A stretch of 27,364 nucleotides of DNA from Phycisphaerales bacterium UBA1161 (GTDB lineage: Bacteria > Planctomycetota > Phycisphaerae > Tepidisphaerales > Tepidisphaeraceae): contig DBZL01000057.1 in assembly GCA_002311745.1 (NCBI GenBank), positions 1 through 27,364 of the forward strand, written 5' to 3'. A model generated the notes under the pieces. That model saw only the letters and a program-made list of their open reading frames with translations, was not told the origin of the DNA and made no database searches. Within the stretch, counting starts at the first letter, position 1. Each line of letters begins with the position of its first letter. This document shows positions 1 through 7,935 of this stretch, piece after piece. The position numbers and the translations under genes were made by a program.

Positions 1-146
1 CGGTCCGCCGCGCATGCGCCGATTGAACTGTTCACGTTCCCGTCGCCTGCTACTGCTTCAATAATTGCCCTCGGAAATGCTCGCGCCTTTCCTTCACACT
101 CCCCTGCGAACGCGGTTCCGGACAGTATTGTGCTGCGCACCGCCGC
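1..146. other. Left-edge non-coding stretch
   Basis: No convincing gene is visible here. Frames that cross this segment have no recognisable protein content and run into the terminator of the minus-strand operon. A gene may lie beyond the left edge. Confidence 0.4.
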
Positions 147-176
147 AAAATGGAAGCTGATCTTCGATCAGCTTCC
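147..176 (-). terminator. Rho-independent terminator of the MoxR/VWA operon
   Basis: A perfect 10-bp stem (GGAAGCTGAT pairing with ATCAGCTTCC, 152-161 and 167-176) closes a 5-nt loop. On the minus strand it is followed by ATTTTG. The TGA stop of the toroid-protein gene (170-168) lies inside the upstream arm, so the last codons form part of the hairpin. It marks the 3' end of the six-gene operon. Confidence 0.75.
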
Positions 177-1283
177 GGGTCCCTTGCCGTTGAAGACCGG
201 CAGATAGCGGTTGGGCATCTGCAGGATGATCAGGGCCATGGCCGTGCAGTAATCGGTATCCACCTCGCCATCCCAGCGGCCGGAGAATTTGTCCTGCCGT
301 TCGATCAGGAGGTCGCGGATGGCGGGGTACCAATCGCCCCAGTATTTTCCGCCGGCCAGGAACATCGCCTGCACGGCGTAGTATTGTCCGTAAAAGAAAA
401 AGTGGCTGCTGTCATCGGCGTTGGGGCCGTTGGTGCGCGGGGTGAAGCGGCTCAGGTAATCCAGGCCGCGGGTGACGGCGTTGTCCTGGAAGACGCCGGC
501 GTAGTAGAGGGCGGAGGTTCCGGCGGCGGTGCGGGCAAAACCGCTTTCCCCGCCGTGCGCCTGATAACTGAATCCGCCGTCGGCGTTCTGGCAGCGGCGG
601 ACGTACTTGACGGCGTTTTCGATCACGCTGGCTTCCACCTTGATCCCCGCGTCGCGGGCGGCACGCAGGGCCATGACCTGGCAGATGGTCACGGAGATAT
701 CCGCATCCACCGGAGCGGGTTGATAGCGCCAGCCGCCTTCGGGGTTCTGGCTTCGCTCGATGAGGCGGACGGCTTTTTGCAGATGTTCCTTGACCTCCTC
801 GTCGCCGGTCATGCCGTAAAGTTCGGCGATGAACAGCGTGGAGAATCCGTGCGAATACATCTCCCCCTGCGTGGCGTTGGTGGTGAAGAGGCCCGATTCC
901 TGCTGGTTGCGGAGGATGAACTGCGAGGCTTTGGCGACGGCGTCGGCGTATTTGCCGCGGCCGGGGAGGTTGCCATCCGCCATGAAGGCCAGGCCGGCCA
1001 GGGAGGTGATGGCGGCGGTGGCGCCGTATCCGCCGCCGATGGAAAACGCGCCTTCAGGCTGCTGTCGTCCGGCCAGATATTCCAGGCCCTTGCGGACGGC
1101 TAGCTGCTGCGCGGGGGTGATTTCGCTGCCGGTGACCTGGGCGGGCTGATCGGCCAGACGCGACGGCCGTCCGGAATCCGAATCGGCCCGGCCGGACAAC
1201 GCCCAGCCCCCCAGGAGCAACGCGGCGCCGGCGCCGATCACGGCGGCGCGGTGGCGGGAGGTTGAACGGAGCGGGCACTTCAT
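168..1283 (-). CDS. Exported prenyltransferase/squalene-cyclase-fold (alpha-alpha toroid) protein
   Basis: A 371-residue protein with an N-terminal signal peptide: basic start, then a hydrophobic Ala/Gly/Leu stretch at about residues 14-30. The rest is a series of helical repeats of the type GLEYLxxxQxxxGxF and QNADGGFSY, typical of the terpenoid cyclase/protein prenyltransferase toroid superfamily (PF13243/PF00432-like). These repeats occur in squalene-hopene cyclases. This copy is about half their length, I see no clear DxDD acid motif, and it is exported, so a binding or scaffold role is more likely than cyclisation. The start at 1283 is chosen because GGGAGGACA precedes the ATG and the ATG overlaps the upstream TGA (ATGA), indicating translational coupling. 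It is the last gene of the operon. Fold is fairly sure, function unknown. Confidence 0.75.
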   Translation of the reverse strand: MKCPLRSTSRHRAAVIGAGAALLLGGWALSGRADSDSGRPSRLADQPAQVTGSEITPAQQLAVRKGLEYLAGRQQPEGAFSIGGGYGATAAITSLAGLAFMADGNLPGRGKYADAVAKASQFILRNQQESGLFTTNATQGEMYSHGFSTLFIAELYGMTGDEEVKEHLQKAVRLIERSQNPEGGWRYQPAPVDADISVTICQVMALRAARDAGIKVEASVIENAVKYVRRCQNADGGFSYQAHGGESGFARTAAGTSALYYAGVFQDNAVTRGLDYLSRFTPRTNGPNADDSSHFFFYGQYYAVQAMFLAGGKYWGDWYPAIRDLLIERQDKFSGRWDGEVDTDYCTAMALIILQMPNRYLPVFNGKGPGS

Positions 1284-4200
1284 TGTCCTCCCCGCGTTCC
1301 CAGGGAGCGGTAATAGTCGTCGATCAGGCTCTTGAATTTCTCGATGGGTTTTTCGGAAGCGGCCTCGACGACGGCGGCGCGTCTTCGCGGCGAGAGGGCG
1401 CCCCATTCCTTGAGCGTCTGCGTGATGTCGAGCGTGGGCGTGGAGGTGGTGTCCACGTCGCGGTCGTTGGTGGAAGTTCGCGCGGGCGTAGTGCCGTTGT
1501 TGCGGCTGGGACCTTGCGGCCGGCCGGGTTGCGAATTGTCGGGCTGGGCCTGCTGGGTCGGATCCAGGGGTTGCGAGGCTTGGGCGCGGCTCGGCTGGGC
1601 CCGCGTCTCTTCAGCCCGCGCCATTTCGATCAGCGTGTCCAGGTTCTGCAAGATGCGCTTCTGGATTTCCTGGGTGGTTTTGCCGGGATCGTGATGGACG
1701 GCCAGGCGCTGCCGCGAGCGGCCCATGCGCTGGCCGATCAGGTCCAGGTCTTTTTTCATCTGGTCGGCATCGGGCTGGCCGTCGTCGTGCAGAAGCGCGT
1801 GTTCCAGCTCCTGATTTTCGATGGCTTCCTCGCCGGCCTCCTCGGGCAATTTTTCGGACGGATCGGGCTCAGCACCGAGCTTCACCCGACCGCGGCTGGC
1901 CTTTTGCAGAACCTGATCCAGAAGATTGCGGATCTGCCCCTGGCGGCCGCCCAGGGTGACGAGCTGCGGTTCCTGCGCGTTGCCTTGATCGAAGATGGTC
2001 TTGGTGGCCTTGTTGATGGCGGCCTGGAGCTGGCGGAGCAGGCGCAGCTCGGCTTCGGGCGGCAGAGGCGGAGCACCGCCCCCACCGCCGCCACCGCCGC
2101 CGCGCGGATTGGCGAACGGGCTTTGCCGCGGGTTGAGCTTCAGACTCTCGATCATCGCGGCGATTTGCTCTTCGATGCGCTGCTGCTGGGCCTGCGTGAC
2201 GGCATCCGTGCGCGGCTTGGCCAGGTCCGCCTGCACGGTGCGCATCGAATCCACGATGTCCTTGTTGGCCCAGACGTAGACGATGCTCTGCAGGGACGAC
2301 AACTGTTCGTCGAGCTGGGCGGCCCGGTCGGCCAACTGCCCCTGCTCGGCCGGAAGCTGGCCCAGGCGGATGGCGTCGCGATGGCCAAGCTGCCCATCCG
2401 GCGTCCGCGCGGCCTTGTCGATTCCCGCGGTGTCCGCGTCGATCTTTTTCTGCCCGGCCAGGATTTTTTCGTACGCGACGCGGATCGAATCCTTGGTCTT
2501 CTGCTGCAACTGTTCGGCGTTGCGCCGGGCCTGCTCGTCCACGATCTGCCGCACTTTTTGCAGGGCATCCAGGGCCTCGACCTGCGGCGGATCGTACGCG
2601 CCGGCCAAGCGCTCGCGATCGGCAACGGAATCATCGCGCAAGAAGGTGATGGCGCGGCCCATGCGGACCGAGGCGCGGTCCAGGCCGGCGCTGATCGCGG
2701 CGCCCTCCGGCAGCGCTTGGGCCGACTTGGCGATGCTGCGCGTGTTGCGCTCGGTCTGCTCCTGCAAGCGCATCTGAGTTTGCAGGTCGGGGATGGGGGG
2801 AACGTGCCCGGCCGTCCACTGCGCCTGATCCAACAATGCGGCGATCAGCTTGGCATCCGCCTTGGCCAAAACATCGGCGCCTTGCAGCGAAAGATTCTGG
2901 TAATTCAGGCTGGCTTGCTGGCGGATCAGGGATGCGATCTGCTCCTGCAAGTCGGCCAACTGGCGGGCGAGCTGCTCGAGCTTGCGGTTCTGCGCTTCCT
3001 GCAACTCGTGGAGCATCATCTGCAACCCGATTTCCGCCTGGGTCTGGGCCTGCTGCGCGGCGGACTGCTGGTTCTGCCGCTGGGCGTCGGCGCCGGCGTG
3101 CATCTGCCCGGGGACGGATTGCTGCTGGCCGGCGCGGGCCGCCTGCTGCATGGCCGCGGCGCTGGTCGAATCCGTTTTGCCCAGCTTCTGCGCCATCGCG
3201 TTAAGCTGATCGATCGTCCGCTGGGTCTGTTCCGCCAGGGCGTCCTGCTTGTCGGCGTTCTGCTGCTGCGCTTTGCGGTCGGCATCGTCCAATTGATCCG
3301 GACGTTTGCCCAGATTTTTCAAGCCGATGTCGTCGCTGGTTTGGCTGATGGCCCGCTGCTGGCTCAGCAGGTCCTGAAGCTGCTGGATCATTTTGGGCAA
3401 CCCGCCGGCCTGGCCCATGCGGGCCGCGTCCTGGTCGAGTTTGTCGGCGGCGGCCTGCTGGTTCCGCTGGGCGGCGTCCAGTTGGGCGTTGCGGGCGTCA
3501 GCGCCGCCGGTGCGGTCCTTGGCATCGTCGATCTGGGCCGCCGCCTCCTTCATGGGATGCTCGGCCAGGTCGTTCAGATCATCTCGCACCCCGGAGGCGA
3601 TCGCCCGCAGATCCTGGGCGGTGGATTTGTTCTGATCCATGCGCCGCACCAGCTCGTCGAGCTTGGCCGACACCTGCTTGGTTTGCGACGCCGCGGTCGC
3701 CTGCGCGGCCACCAGGCCCGCCGCCGCCGCACGATCCGCCGCGCTGAATTTCGCCTGCTTGGCCGTCTCGTGCCGCAAATCGCCGGTCTGGTCCGTCAAG
3801 CTGCGCTGGCTGTTGCGGATGTCGATGATCTGTTGGCGAAGCTGGTCCATCAGGTCGCTCATCAGGGAAGTGAACTGCTCCTGGCTGAGGATGGCGATGC
3901 GATAGCGCGCGCTGGCCACGGGCGGGTGAGTTTGCCCTTCGAACGCGAAATTGTCCTGAGCTTCCAGGAAATATTCGATCACGTCGCCGCTCTTGAGCGC
4001 GGAGGCGTCGAGGCGGGACAAATCCCATGCTAAATCCATCTGCCAGCGGCGCTGCGAGCCGGAGGATTCCAGCGGCGTCCAGCCGACGCCGCCGGCGACC
4101 TGGCCGTCACGGACCAGGTCGATCGTGGCCAGCGGCTGGGGCCGCTCGCCCAGGCGCACGGCGATCAACTTCAGGGACTTGATGGCGTAATCATCCTCGG

Positions 4201-5470
4201 CGATGGCGCGCAGAGGCACCACCGCCTGGAGAGTGCATTCCTGGTTGCGTCCCGGCTGGGTGATCTGCACGGCCGGCGGCGTGTCGGGGCGCACGATGAC
4301 CTGATATTGCGCCTCATCGGCGTTGCTGAAGCCGTCGGCGTCGAAACCGTGCACCGTGAACACGCAGCTTTGCCGCGCGATCCAGTGCCCGCTGGCGACG
4401 GCCCCGGTGGGCGGATTCCAGGAAACATCCGGCACGGCCGGCATTCCCGCGGCCGCGGAAAGGACCATGGCGCGGGACGGATCAAGCGGTTTGTTGAACG
4501 TCAGGCGCAGCGCCAGATCGGAGCCGTAGGTCACCGTGGCCGGCGCCGCGTCGAGCTGGACGGCGGTGGGTCCTTGGGCGGCGTAGGGCGGCGGCGTGAC
4601 GGTCAACTGCGCCGCCGTGATCGCCAATCGCCCAACCACGGCGATGGTTCGAGGCGGCGTGGCGTCATCGCCGGCGGCCATCCAAAGGGTGATGAGCCCT
4701 TCGCCGCGGGCGTCGATGCTGGCGGCAAAGACGCCGTCGGGACCGCGCGTCATGAGTTCCTTTTCCACCCGGCCGTCGCCGTAATCGGAATAGACCAGGG
4801 CTTGGCGGGAGGGGCTGTCGCCCTTGGTCAGGCGCAGGCGCAGGTCGATGTGCTTGCCGGCCGGCACGCGCTGGGGCAACTGGCCGACGAGTTGAATCTG
4901 CACGCGCTTGGGCCAGGGACGGCCGTCAAACGGCGTCAGCAGACGCGACAGGGCGGGCAGCCAATAATCGCGCCCCAGCAATAGCGCCAAGAGCAGCACC
5001 ACGGCCAAGGACCCGATCGCGGCAGCCAGGGACTGCCACATCGGCCGCGTGCGAATCGCGCTGGACAAATGCAGCCGGCCCGTCAGTTCCAGCGTCTGGC
5101 CGACGACGCGCTCTTTCATGACTTGCGATCCCGGCGCGGGCTTGGTGAGAAAATCGACCGTGCTGCGAAGGCGGTCGTCGAATTGCGGAAAGGCGGTTTC
5201 CAGCTTGCCGGCGACATCGGACAATCCGAGCCTGGCCAGCGCCGGCCGGATCACCCATCGGGCCAGCAGAAAGCCCATGGTGCCCAGGGCCGCCAGGAAG
5301 ATGATGATTCGCGGGGCCGGCGGCAGATTCAGCAGGTAATCGACCAGCACGGTGGCCAGGAGCAGTCCCGCCGCGGCGGAGATGACGATCCCGCCGCCGT
5401 AAAGGACCGCCAGGGCACGCACGCGGCGCCGCACGGTCTGCAACGACTCGATGACCGCCATCGGGGGCAT
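1280..5470 (-). CDS. Giant DUF4175-like membrane protein with Gln/Ala-rich coiled-coil region
   Basis: About 1,396 residues. There are three predicted membrane helices near the N-terminus (about 20-44, 53-74 and 146-166), then a beta-rich region of about 400 residues that looks extracytoplasmic. A very long Gln/Ala/Asp/Lys-rich helical region follows, with repeated AQxxQ patterns, then a run of nine Gly followed by PPLPP, and a Pro/Gln-rich tail. The pattern matches the DUF4175 family, large low-complexity membrane proteins of alphaproteobacteria and planctomycetes that occur beside VWA genes. Function is not established. The start is uncertain: ATG at 5470 or 5461 has no good Shine-Dalgarno, while a GTG at 5509 would overlap the upstream TGA (GTGA). 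I prefer 5470 because the membrane segment follows soon after. It is coupled to the downstream toroid gene by ATGA. Confidence 0.75.
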   Translation of the reverse strand: MPPMAVIESLQTVRRRVRALAVLYGGGIVISAAAGLLLATVLVDYLLNLPPAPRIIIFLAALGTMGFLLARWVIRPALARLGLSDVAGKLETAFPQFDDRLRSTVDFLTKPAPGSQVMKERVVGQTLELTGRLHLSSAIRTRPMWQSLAAAIGSLAVVLLLALLLGRDYWLPALSRLLTPFDGRPWPKRVQIQLVGQLPQRVPAGKHIDLRLRLTKGDSPSRQALVYSDYGDGRVEKELMTRGPDGVFAASIDARGEGLITLWMAAGDDATPPRTIAVVGRLAITAAQLTVTPPPYAAQGPTAVQLDAAPATVTYGSDLALRLTFNKPLDPSRAMVLSAAAGMPAVPDVSWNPPTGAVASGHWIARQSCVFTVHGFDADGFSNADEAQYQVIVRPDTPPAVQITQPGRNQECTLQAVVPLRAIAEDDYAIKSLKLIAVRLGERPQPLATIDLVRDGQVAGGVGWTPLESSGSQRRWQMDLAWDLSRLDASALKSGDVIEYFLEAQDNFAFEGQTHPPVASARYRIAILSQEQFTSLMSDLMDQLRQQIIDIRNSQRSLTDQTGDLRHETAKQAKFSAADRAAAAGLVAAQATAASQTKQVSAKLDELVRRMDQNKSTAQDLRAIASGVRDDLNDLAEHPMKEAAAQIDDAKDRTGGADARNAQLDAAQRNQQAAADKLDQDAARMGQAGGLPKMIQQLQDLLSQQRAISQTSDDIGLKNLGKRPDQLDDADRKAQQQNADKQDALAEQTQRTIDQLNAMAQKLGKTDSTSAAAMQQAARAGQQQSVPGQMHAGADAQRQNQQSAAQQAQTQAEIGLQMMLHELQEAQNRKLEQLARQLADLQEQIASLIRQQASLNYQNLSLQGADVLAKADAKLIAALLDQAQWTAGHVPPIPDLQTQMRLQEQTERNTRSIAKSAQALPEGAAISAGLDRASVRMGRAITFLRDDSVADRERLAGAYDPPQVEALDALQKVRQIVDEQARRNAEQLQQKTKDSIRVAYEKILAGQKKIDADTAGIDKAARTPDGQLGHRDAIRLGQLPAEQGQLADRAAQLDEQLSSLQSIVYVWANKDIVDSMRTVQADLAKPRTDAVTQAQQQRIEEQIAAMIESLKLNPRQSPFANPRGGGGGGGGGAPPLPPEAELRLLRQLQAAINKATKTIFDQGNAQEPQLVTLGGRQGQIRNLLDQVLQKASRGRVKLGAEPDPSEKLPEEAGEEAIENQELEHALLHDDGQPDADQMKKDLDLIGQRMGRSRQRLAVHHDPGKTTQEIQKRILQNLDTLIEMARAEETRAQPSRAQASQPLDPTQQAQPDNSQPGRPQGPSRNNGTTPARTSTNDRDVDTTSTPTLDITQTLKEWGALSPRRRAAVVEAASEKPIEKFKSLIDDYYRSLGTRGGQ

Positions 5471-5476
5471 AACATC

Positions 5477-5497
5477 ACGGGAGAAAAGAGCTCCCGT
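5477..5497 (-). other. Stem-loop in the leader of the DUF4175-like gene
   Basis: A 7-bp perfect stem (ACGGGAG/CTCCCGT) with a 7-nt loop lies between the stop codon of the VWA/GATase-like gene (5506) and the presumed ATG (5470). There is no T-tract after the stem on the minus strand, so it is not a typical terminator. The distal arm ends 6 nt before the ATG, where a Shine-Dalgarno would sit, so it might modulate translation or mRNA stability. Alternatively, if translation starts at the GTG at 5509, it is simply coding. Confidence 0.4.
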
Positions 5498-5505
5498 CCC
5501 TTCTG

Positions 5506-7935
5506 TCACAACATGCCGAGCATCTTGCGCACGATCCATTCGGCGGTGATCGCGCCGGCCAATAACGCCAAGGCCAGGGGGGCGTTCCACAGGGGCTGAC
5601 TGACCTCGACCGGGATGACCTTGGCCGCGCTGGGGATCGCCGCCAGTTTCTGCCCCGCCTGGGCCAGCGGGATCGGCGCGTCGCTGGCCAGGCGGCTCAT
5701 CGCCGCCGCATCCACCTGCGGCTGGTCCAACTCCAACTGCGGGGTCTGCACATTATAGGAGATCAGCATCTCCTGGTCGGTCAGATGGGTCAGTTTTGCG
5801 GAAAACTGGCCGACTTGGTCGGCGGTGAAAGACGCGCTGTAGAGCTCGCTGGCGCCGCCCTGGCGGAGCAGGTCCACCCGCCGCACGGCCTGGCCCGTGG
5901 CATCAGCCACGATCTGCACCCCGATCGGCGGCGAAACTTGCTCGATCAACTGCGGCGAAAGCAGGCGGACCCGCAGCGTGATCTGCTTGCCCAATTCGTA
6001 GGAATCCTGGTCGGCGGTGAATTCGAGCTTGCGCTGCCCGAGCTTTCGACCGCGGGCCAGGTAACGCAACTGTTCGATCCAGTACGTGTTGAAGATGGAT
6101 TCGCCGGTGTAGAACCGCCAGCGCCACGAATCGTCGATGGCCGAGAAGATCGTTCGGCCGGCGCCGAATCGGCCGAGCACCAGGATAGGCGCCTTGCGGT
6201 TGTCGGGACCCAGATCGGTTGGATGCTCGGCATACACGATGCCCACGCCCGGCTTGACCATCACGCCGCGGCAATACCAGAACAGTTCCTGCAGGTGATT
6301 TTTGAGGTATTCCTGGTTGGCCGCTTCATCGGCAAAGAATCGGAAGATCGACGACTGGGCCCCCGCCGGGGTCAGCACGGGCCGAAAGCCCTCGGTGATG
6401 GCCGACTTGGAATCATCGGCCTCGGTATGCGTGATGATGACCGGAAGCAGCGGCTCGATGGGCGTGTTGCGGTAACTCTGCGGGGAGAAGCGCGGGCCGG
6501 CCACCATGGCAAAACCCCCGCCTTTTTTGCTCACGAAATCGCTGATGAGCTGAAGCTGGGCATCGGTGAACTGACGCGGATCGACATCCCCCAGCACCAC
6601 CACGTCGTAGTCCAGAAGTTGCTCGAGGGTGGTGGGAAAGGCGGTGATCGCCCAGGTGCGGCCGGGGCGGTCCGGATCGTCGCTGCCCTCCTGGCGGAAC
6701 GCCGGATCGGCGCTGGTCAGCAGGCAACTGATCTTGACCGTGCGGTCGCGCAGCATCGCGTTTTTCAAATACCGGTAATCCCAGCGCGGATACCCCTCGA
6801 CGTAGAGCATGGAAATCTTGTCATCCAAAACGGCCAGTTGAACCGGGCGGAGGTTGTCGGCGTCGTCCAACTCGCCTTCTTGCGGCTTGGCGAGGACGGC
6901 CAGGTTGGCCGTGGGCATGTCGCCGGCCGTGGGCTTGTATTGCAGCTCGACGTCAAACGGCCTGTCATCGGGAGCCGTGACAATCTTGGAAATCTCGCGG
7001 CCATCCTGGTCGCGCGCGGGAACCAAAGTCGTTTGCCCATCCTTGGTGCTCTGCCGCATCAGCATCAACGTGATGGGATGATTCGGCTCGTATCCCGTGG
7101 CGCGCACGCTCAGGTGGAAATCGGTGACGTCATCCACGAAGGCGATGGGCTCGTAATCCACGCTCTGCACGGCGATGTTTTGCGGCATGCGGTCGGTGCC
7201 GACGGGCACGGGATAGATGTTGACGCCGAAGGACTTGTCGGCGGCGACGGCCTCGGGCAAAGCGGCCGATGGCGTGTCGCGCCCGTCGCTGAACACCACC
7301 ACGCCCGCCAAGCGCTGGCCCTGCAATTCCTCCAGAACCGAATGCACGGAGGCGACGACCTGCGTTCCATCGCCCTCCGGTTTGAGATCCTGTAGCGCTT
7401 GCACGGCCTGAGGGACGGACGCGGGGCCGCTCAGGTCGGCGATTTCGCGCGACCCGCGGCTGAAGTCGAAGAGGCGCAGCGTGTGCACCGCCGCCAAGCG
7501 GCGCAGCAGCCGGCCGTCGTCCGCCCCCAGCAGATCGATCACCGCATCGAGGCGCGACTGGGGCTTGGCATCCGGGCCGGTCACGTCCTTGACCTTCATG
7601 CTGATGCTGTCATCGACCAGGATGGCCAAAACGGATGGCTCGCGATGCACCTGCCCCAGCGCCAGCACGGGACGATTGAGCAGGATCAGCACCAGCGCCA
7701 GGGCCACGCAGCGCAAAACGCCCAGGACGATCTTGGCGCGTCGGGAGCGGCCCTCGCGGCGGTAGACGTAAATCACCAGCGCCAATCCCGCCGCCGCCAA
7801 AAGCAAGTTCCACACCGCCGCGCCACCCACGTACTGTTGCCATGGCCAAGTCGGATTGAACTGGATCGACACGCTCCCCTGCTGGCTCAAAAAGCCGTTC
7901 TTCAGACCCAGGAGGATTTCCAGCAATCGCTGCAT
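5506..7935 (-). CDS. VWA-domain membrane protein with GATase-like region
   Basis: An 809-residue protein. Two membrane helices (about 40-58 and 68-86) are followed directly by a von Willebrand factor A domain with an intact MIDAS start, DxSxS (D108-D-S-I-S112), in VLAILVDDSISM. The middle part has a class I glutamine-amidotransferase-like region (YDVVVLGDVDP, then KKGGGFAMVAG) of the kind seen in planctomycete VWA/BatA relatives. I see no catalytic Cys nucleophile elbow, so it is probably structural. A C-terminal membrane helix lies at about 784-802. The ATG at 7935 directly abuts the TAA of the upstream BatA-like gene, which suggests coupled translation. It probably works with the MoxR ATPase and DUF58 protein of the same operon, as in other MoxR-VWA systems. 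The exact task is unknown. Confidence 0.8.
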   Translation of the reverse strand: MQRLLEILLGLKNGFLSQQGSVSIQFNPTWPWQQYVGGAAVWNLLLAAAGLALVIYVYRREGRSRRAKIVLGVLRCVALALVLILLNRPVLALGQVHREPSVLAILVDDSISMKVKDVTGPDAKPQSRLDAVIDLLGADDGRLLRRLAAVHTLRLFDFSRGSREIADLSGPASVPQAVQALQDLKPEGDGTQVVASVHSVLEELQGQRLAGVVVFSDGRDTPSAALPEAVAADKSFGVNIYPVPVGTDRMPQNIAVQSVDYEPIAFVDDVTDFHLSVRATGYEPNHPITLMLMRQSTKDGQTTLVPARDQDGREISKIVTAPDDRPFDVELQYKPTAGDMPTANLAVLAKPQEGELDDADNLRPVQLAVLDDKISMLYVEGYPRWDYRYLKNAMLRDRTVKISCLLTSADPAFRQEGSDDPDRPGRTWAITAFPTTLEQLLDYDVVVLGDVDPRQFTDAQLQLISDFVSKKGGGFAMVAGPRFSPQSYRNTPIEPLLPVIITHTEADDSKSAITEGFRPVLTPAGAQSSIFRFFADEAANQEYLKNHLQELFWYCRGVMVKPGVGIVYAEHPTDLGPDNRKAPILVLGRFGAGRTIFSAIDDSWRWRFYTGESIFNTYWIEQLRYLARGRKLGQRKLEFTADQDSYELGKQITLRVRLLSPQLIEQVSPPIGVQIVADATGQAVRRVDLLRQGGASELYSASFTADQVGQFSAKLTHLTDQEMLISYNVQTPQLELDQPQVDAAAMSRLASDAPIPLAQAGQKLAAIPSAAKVIPVEVSQPLWNAPLALALLAGAITAEWIVRKMLGML

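Noticed and set aside
2080..2110. Tandem GCC/CCG repeat as a regulatory microsatellite
   Set aside because: It lies inside the DUF4175-like gene and encodes the Gly run, so it is coding low complexity.
1262..4033. A long open frame of over 900 codons on the plus strand
   Set aside because: It is antisense to the DUF4175-like gene. High GC with strong third-position bias keeps the opposite strand open. Its translation is rich in Leu/Gly/Arg/Gln without domains, and there is no promoter or Shine-Dalgarno.
5477..5497. Terminator between the VWA and DUF4175-like genes
   Set aside because: The stem has no T-tract on the minus strand, and the genes are probably coupled, so I list it only as a stem-loop.
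5785..7395. Long plus-strand frame opposite the VWA/GATase gene
   Set aside because: Mirror of a real gene; composition (Ala, Gly, His, Arg-rich) has no family pattern.
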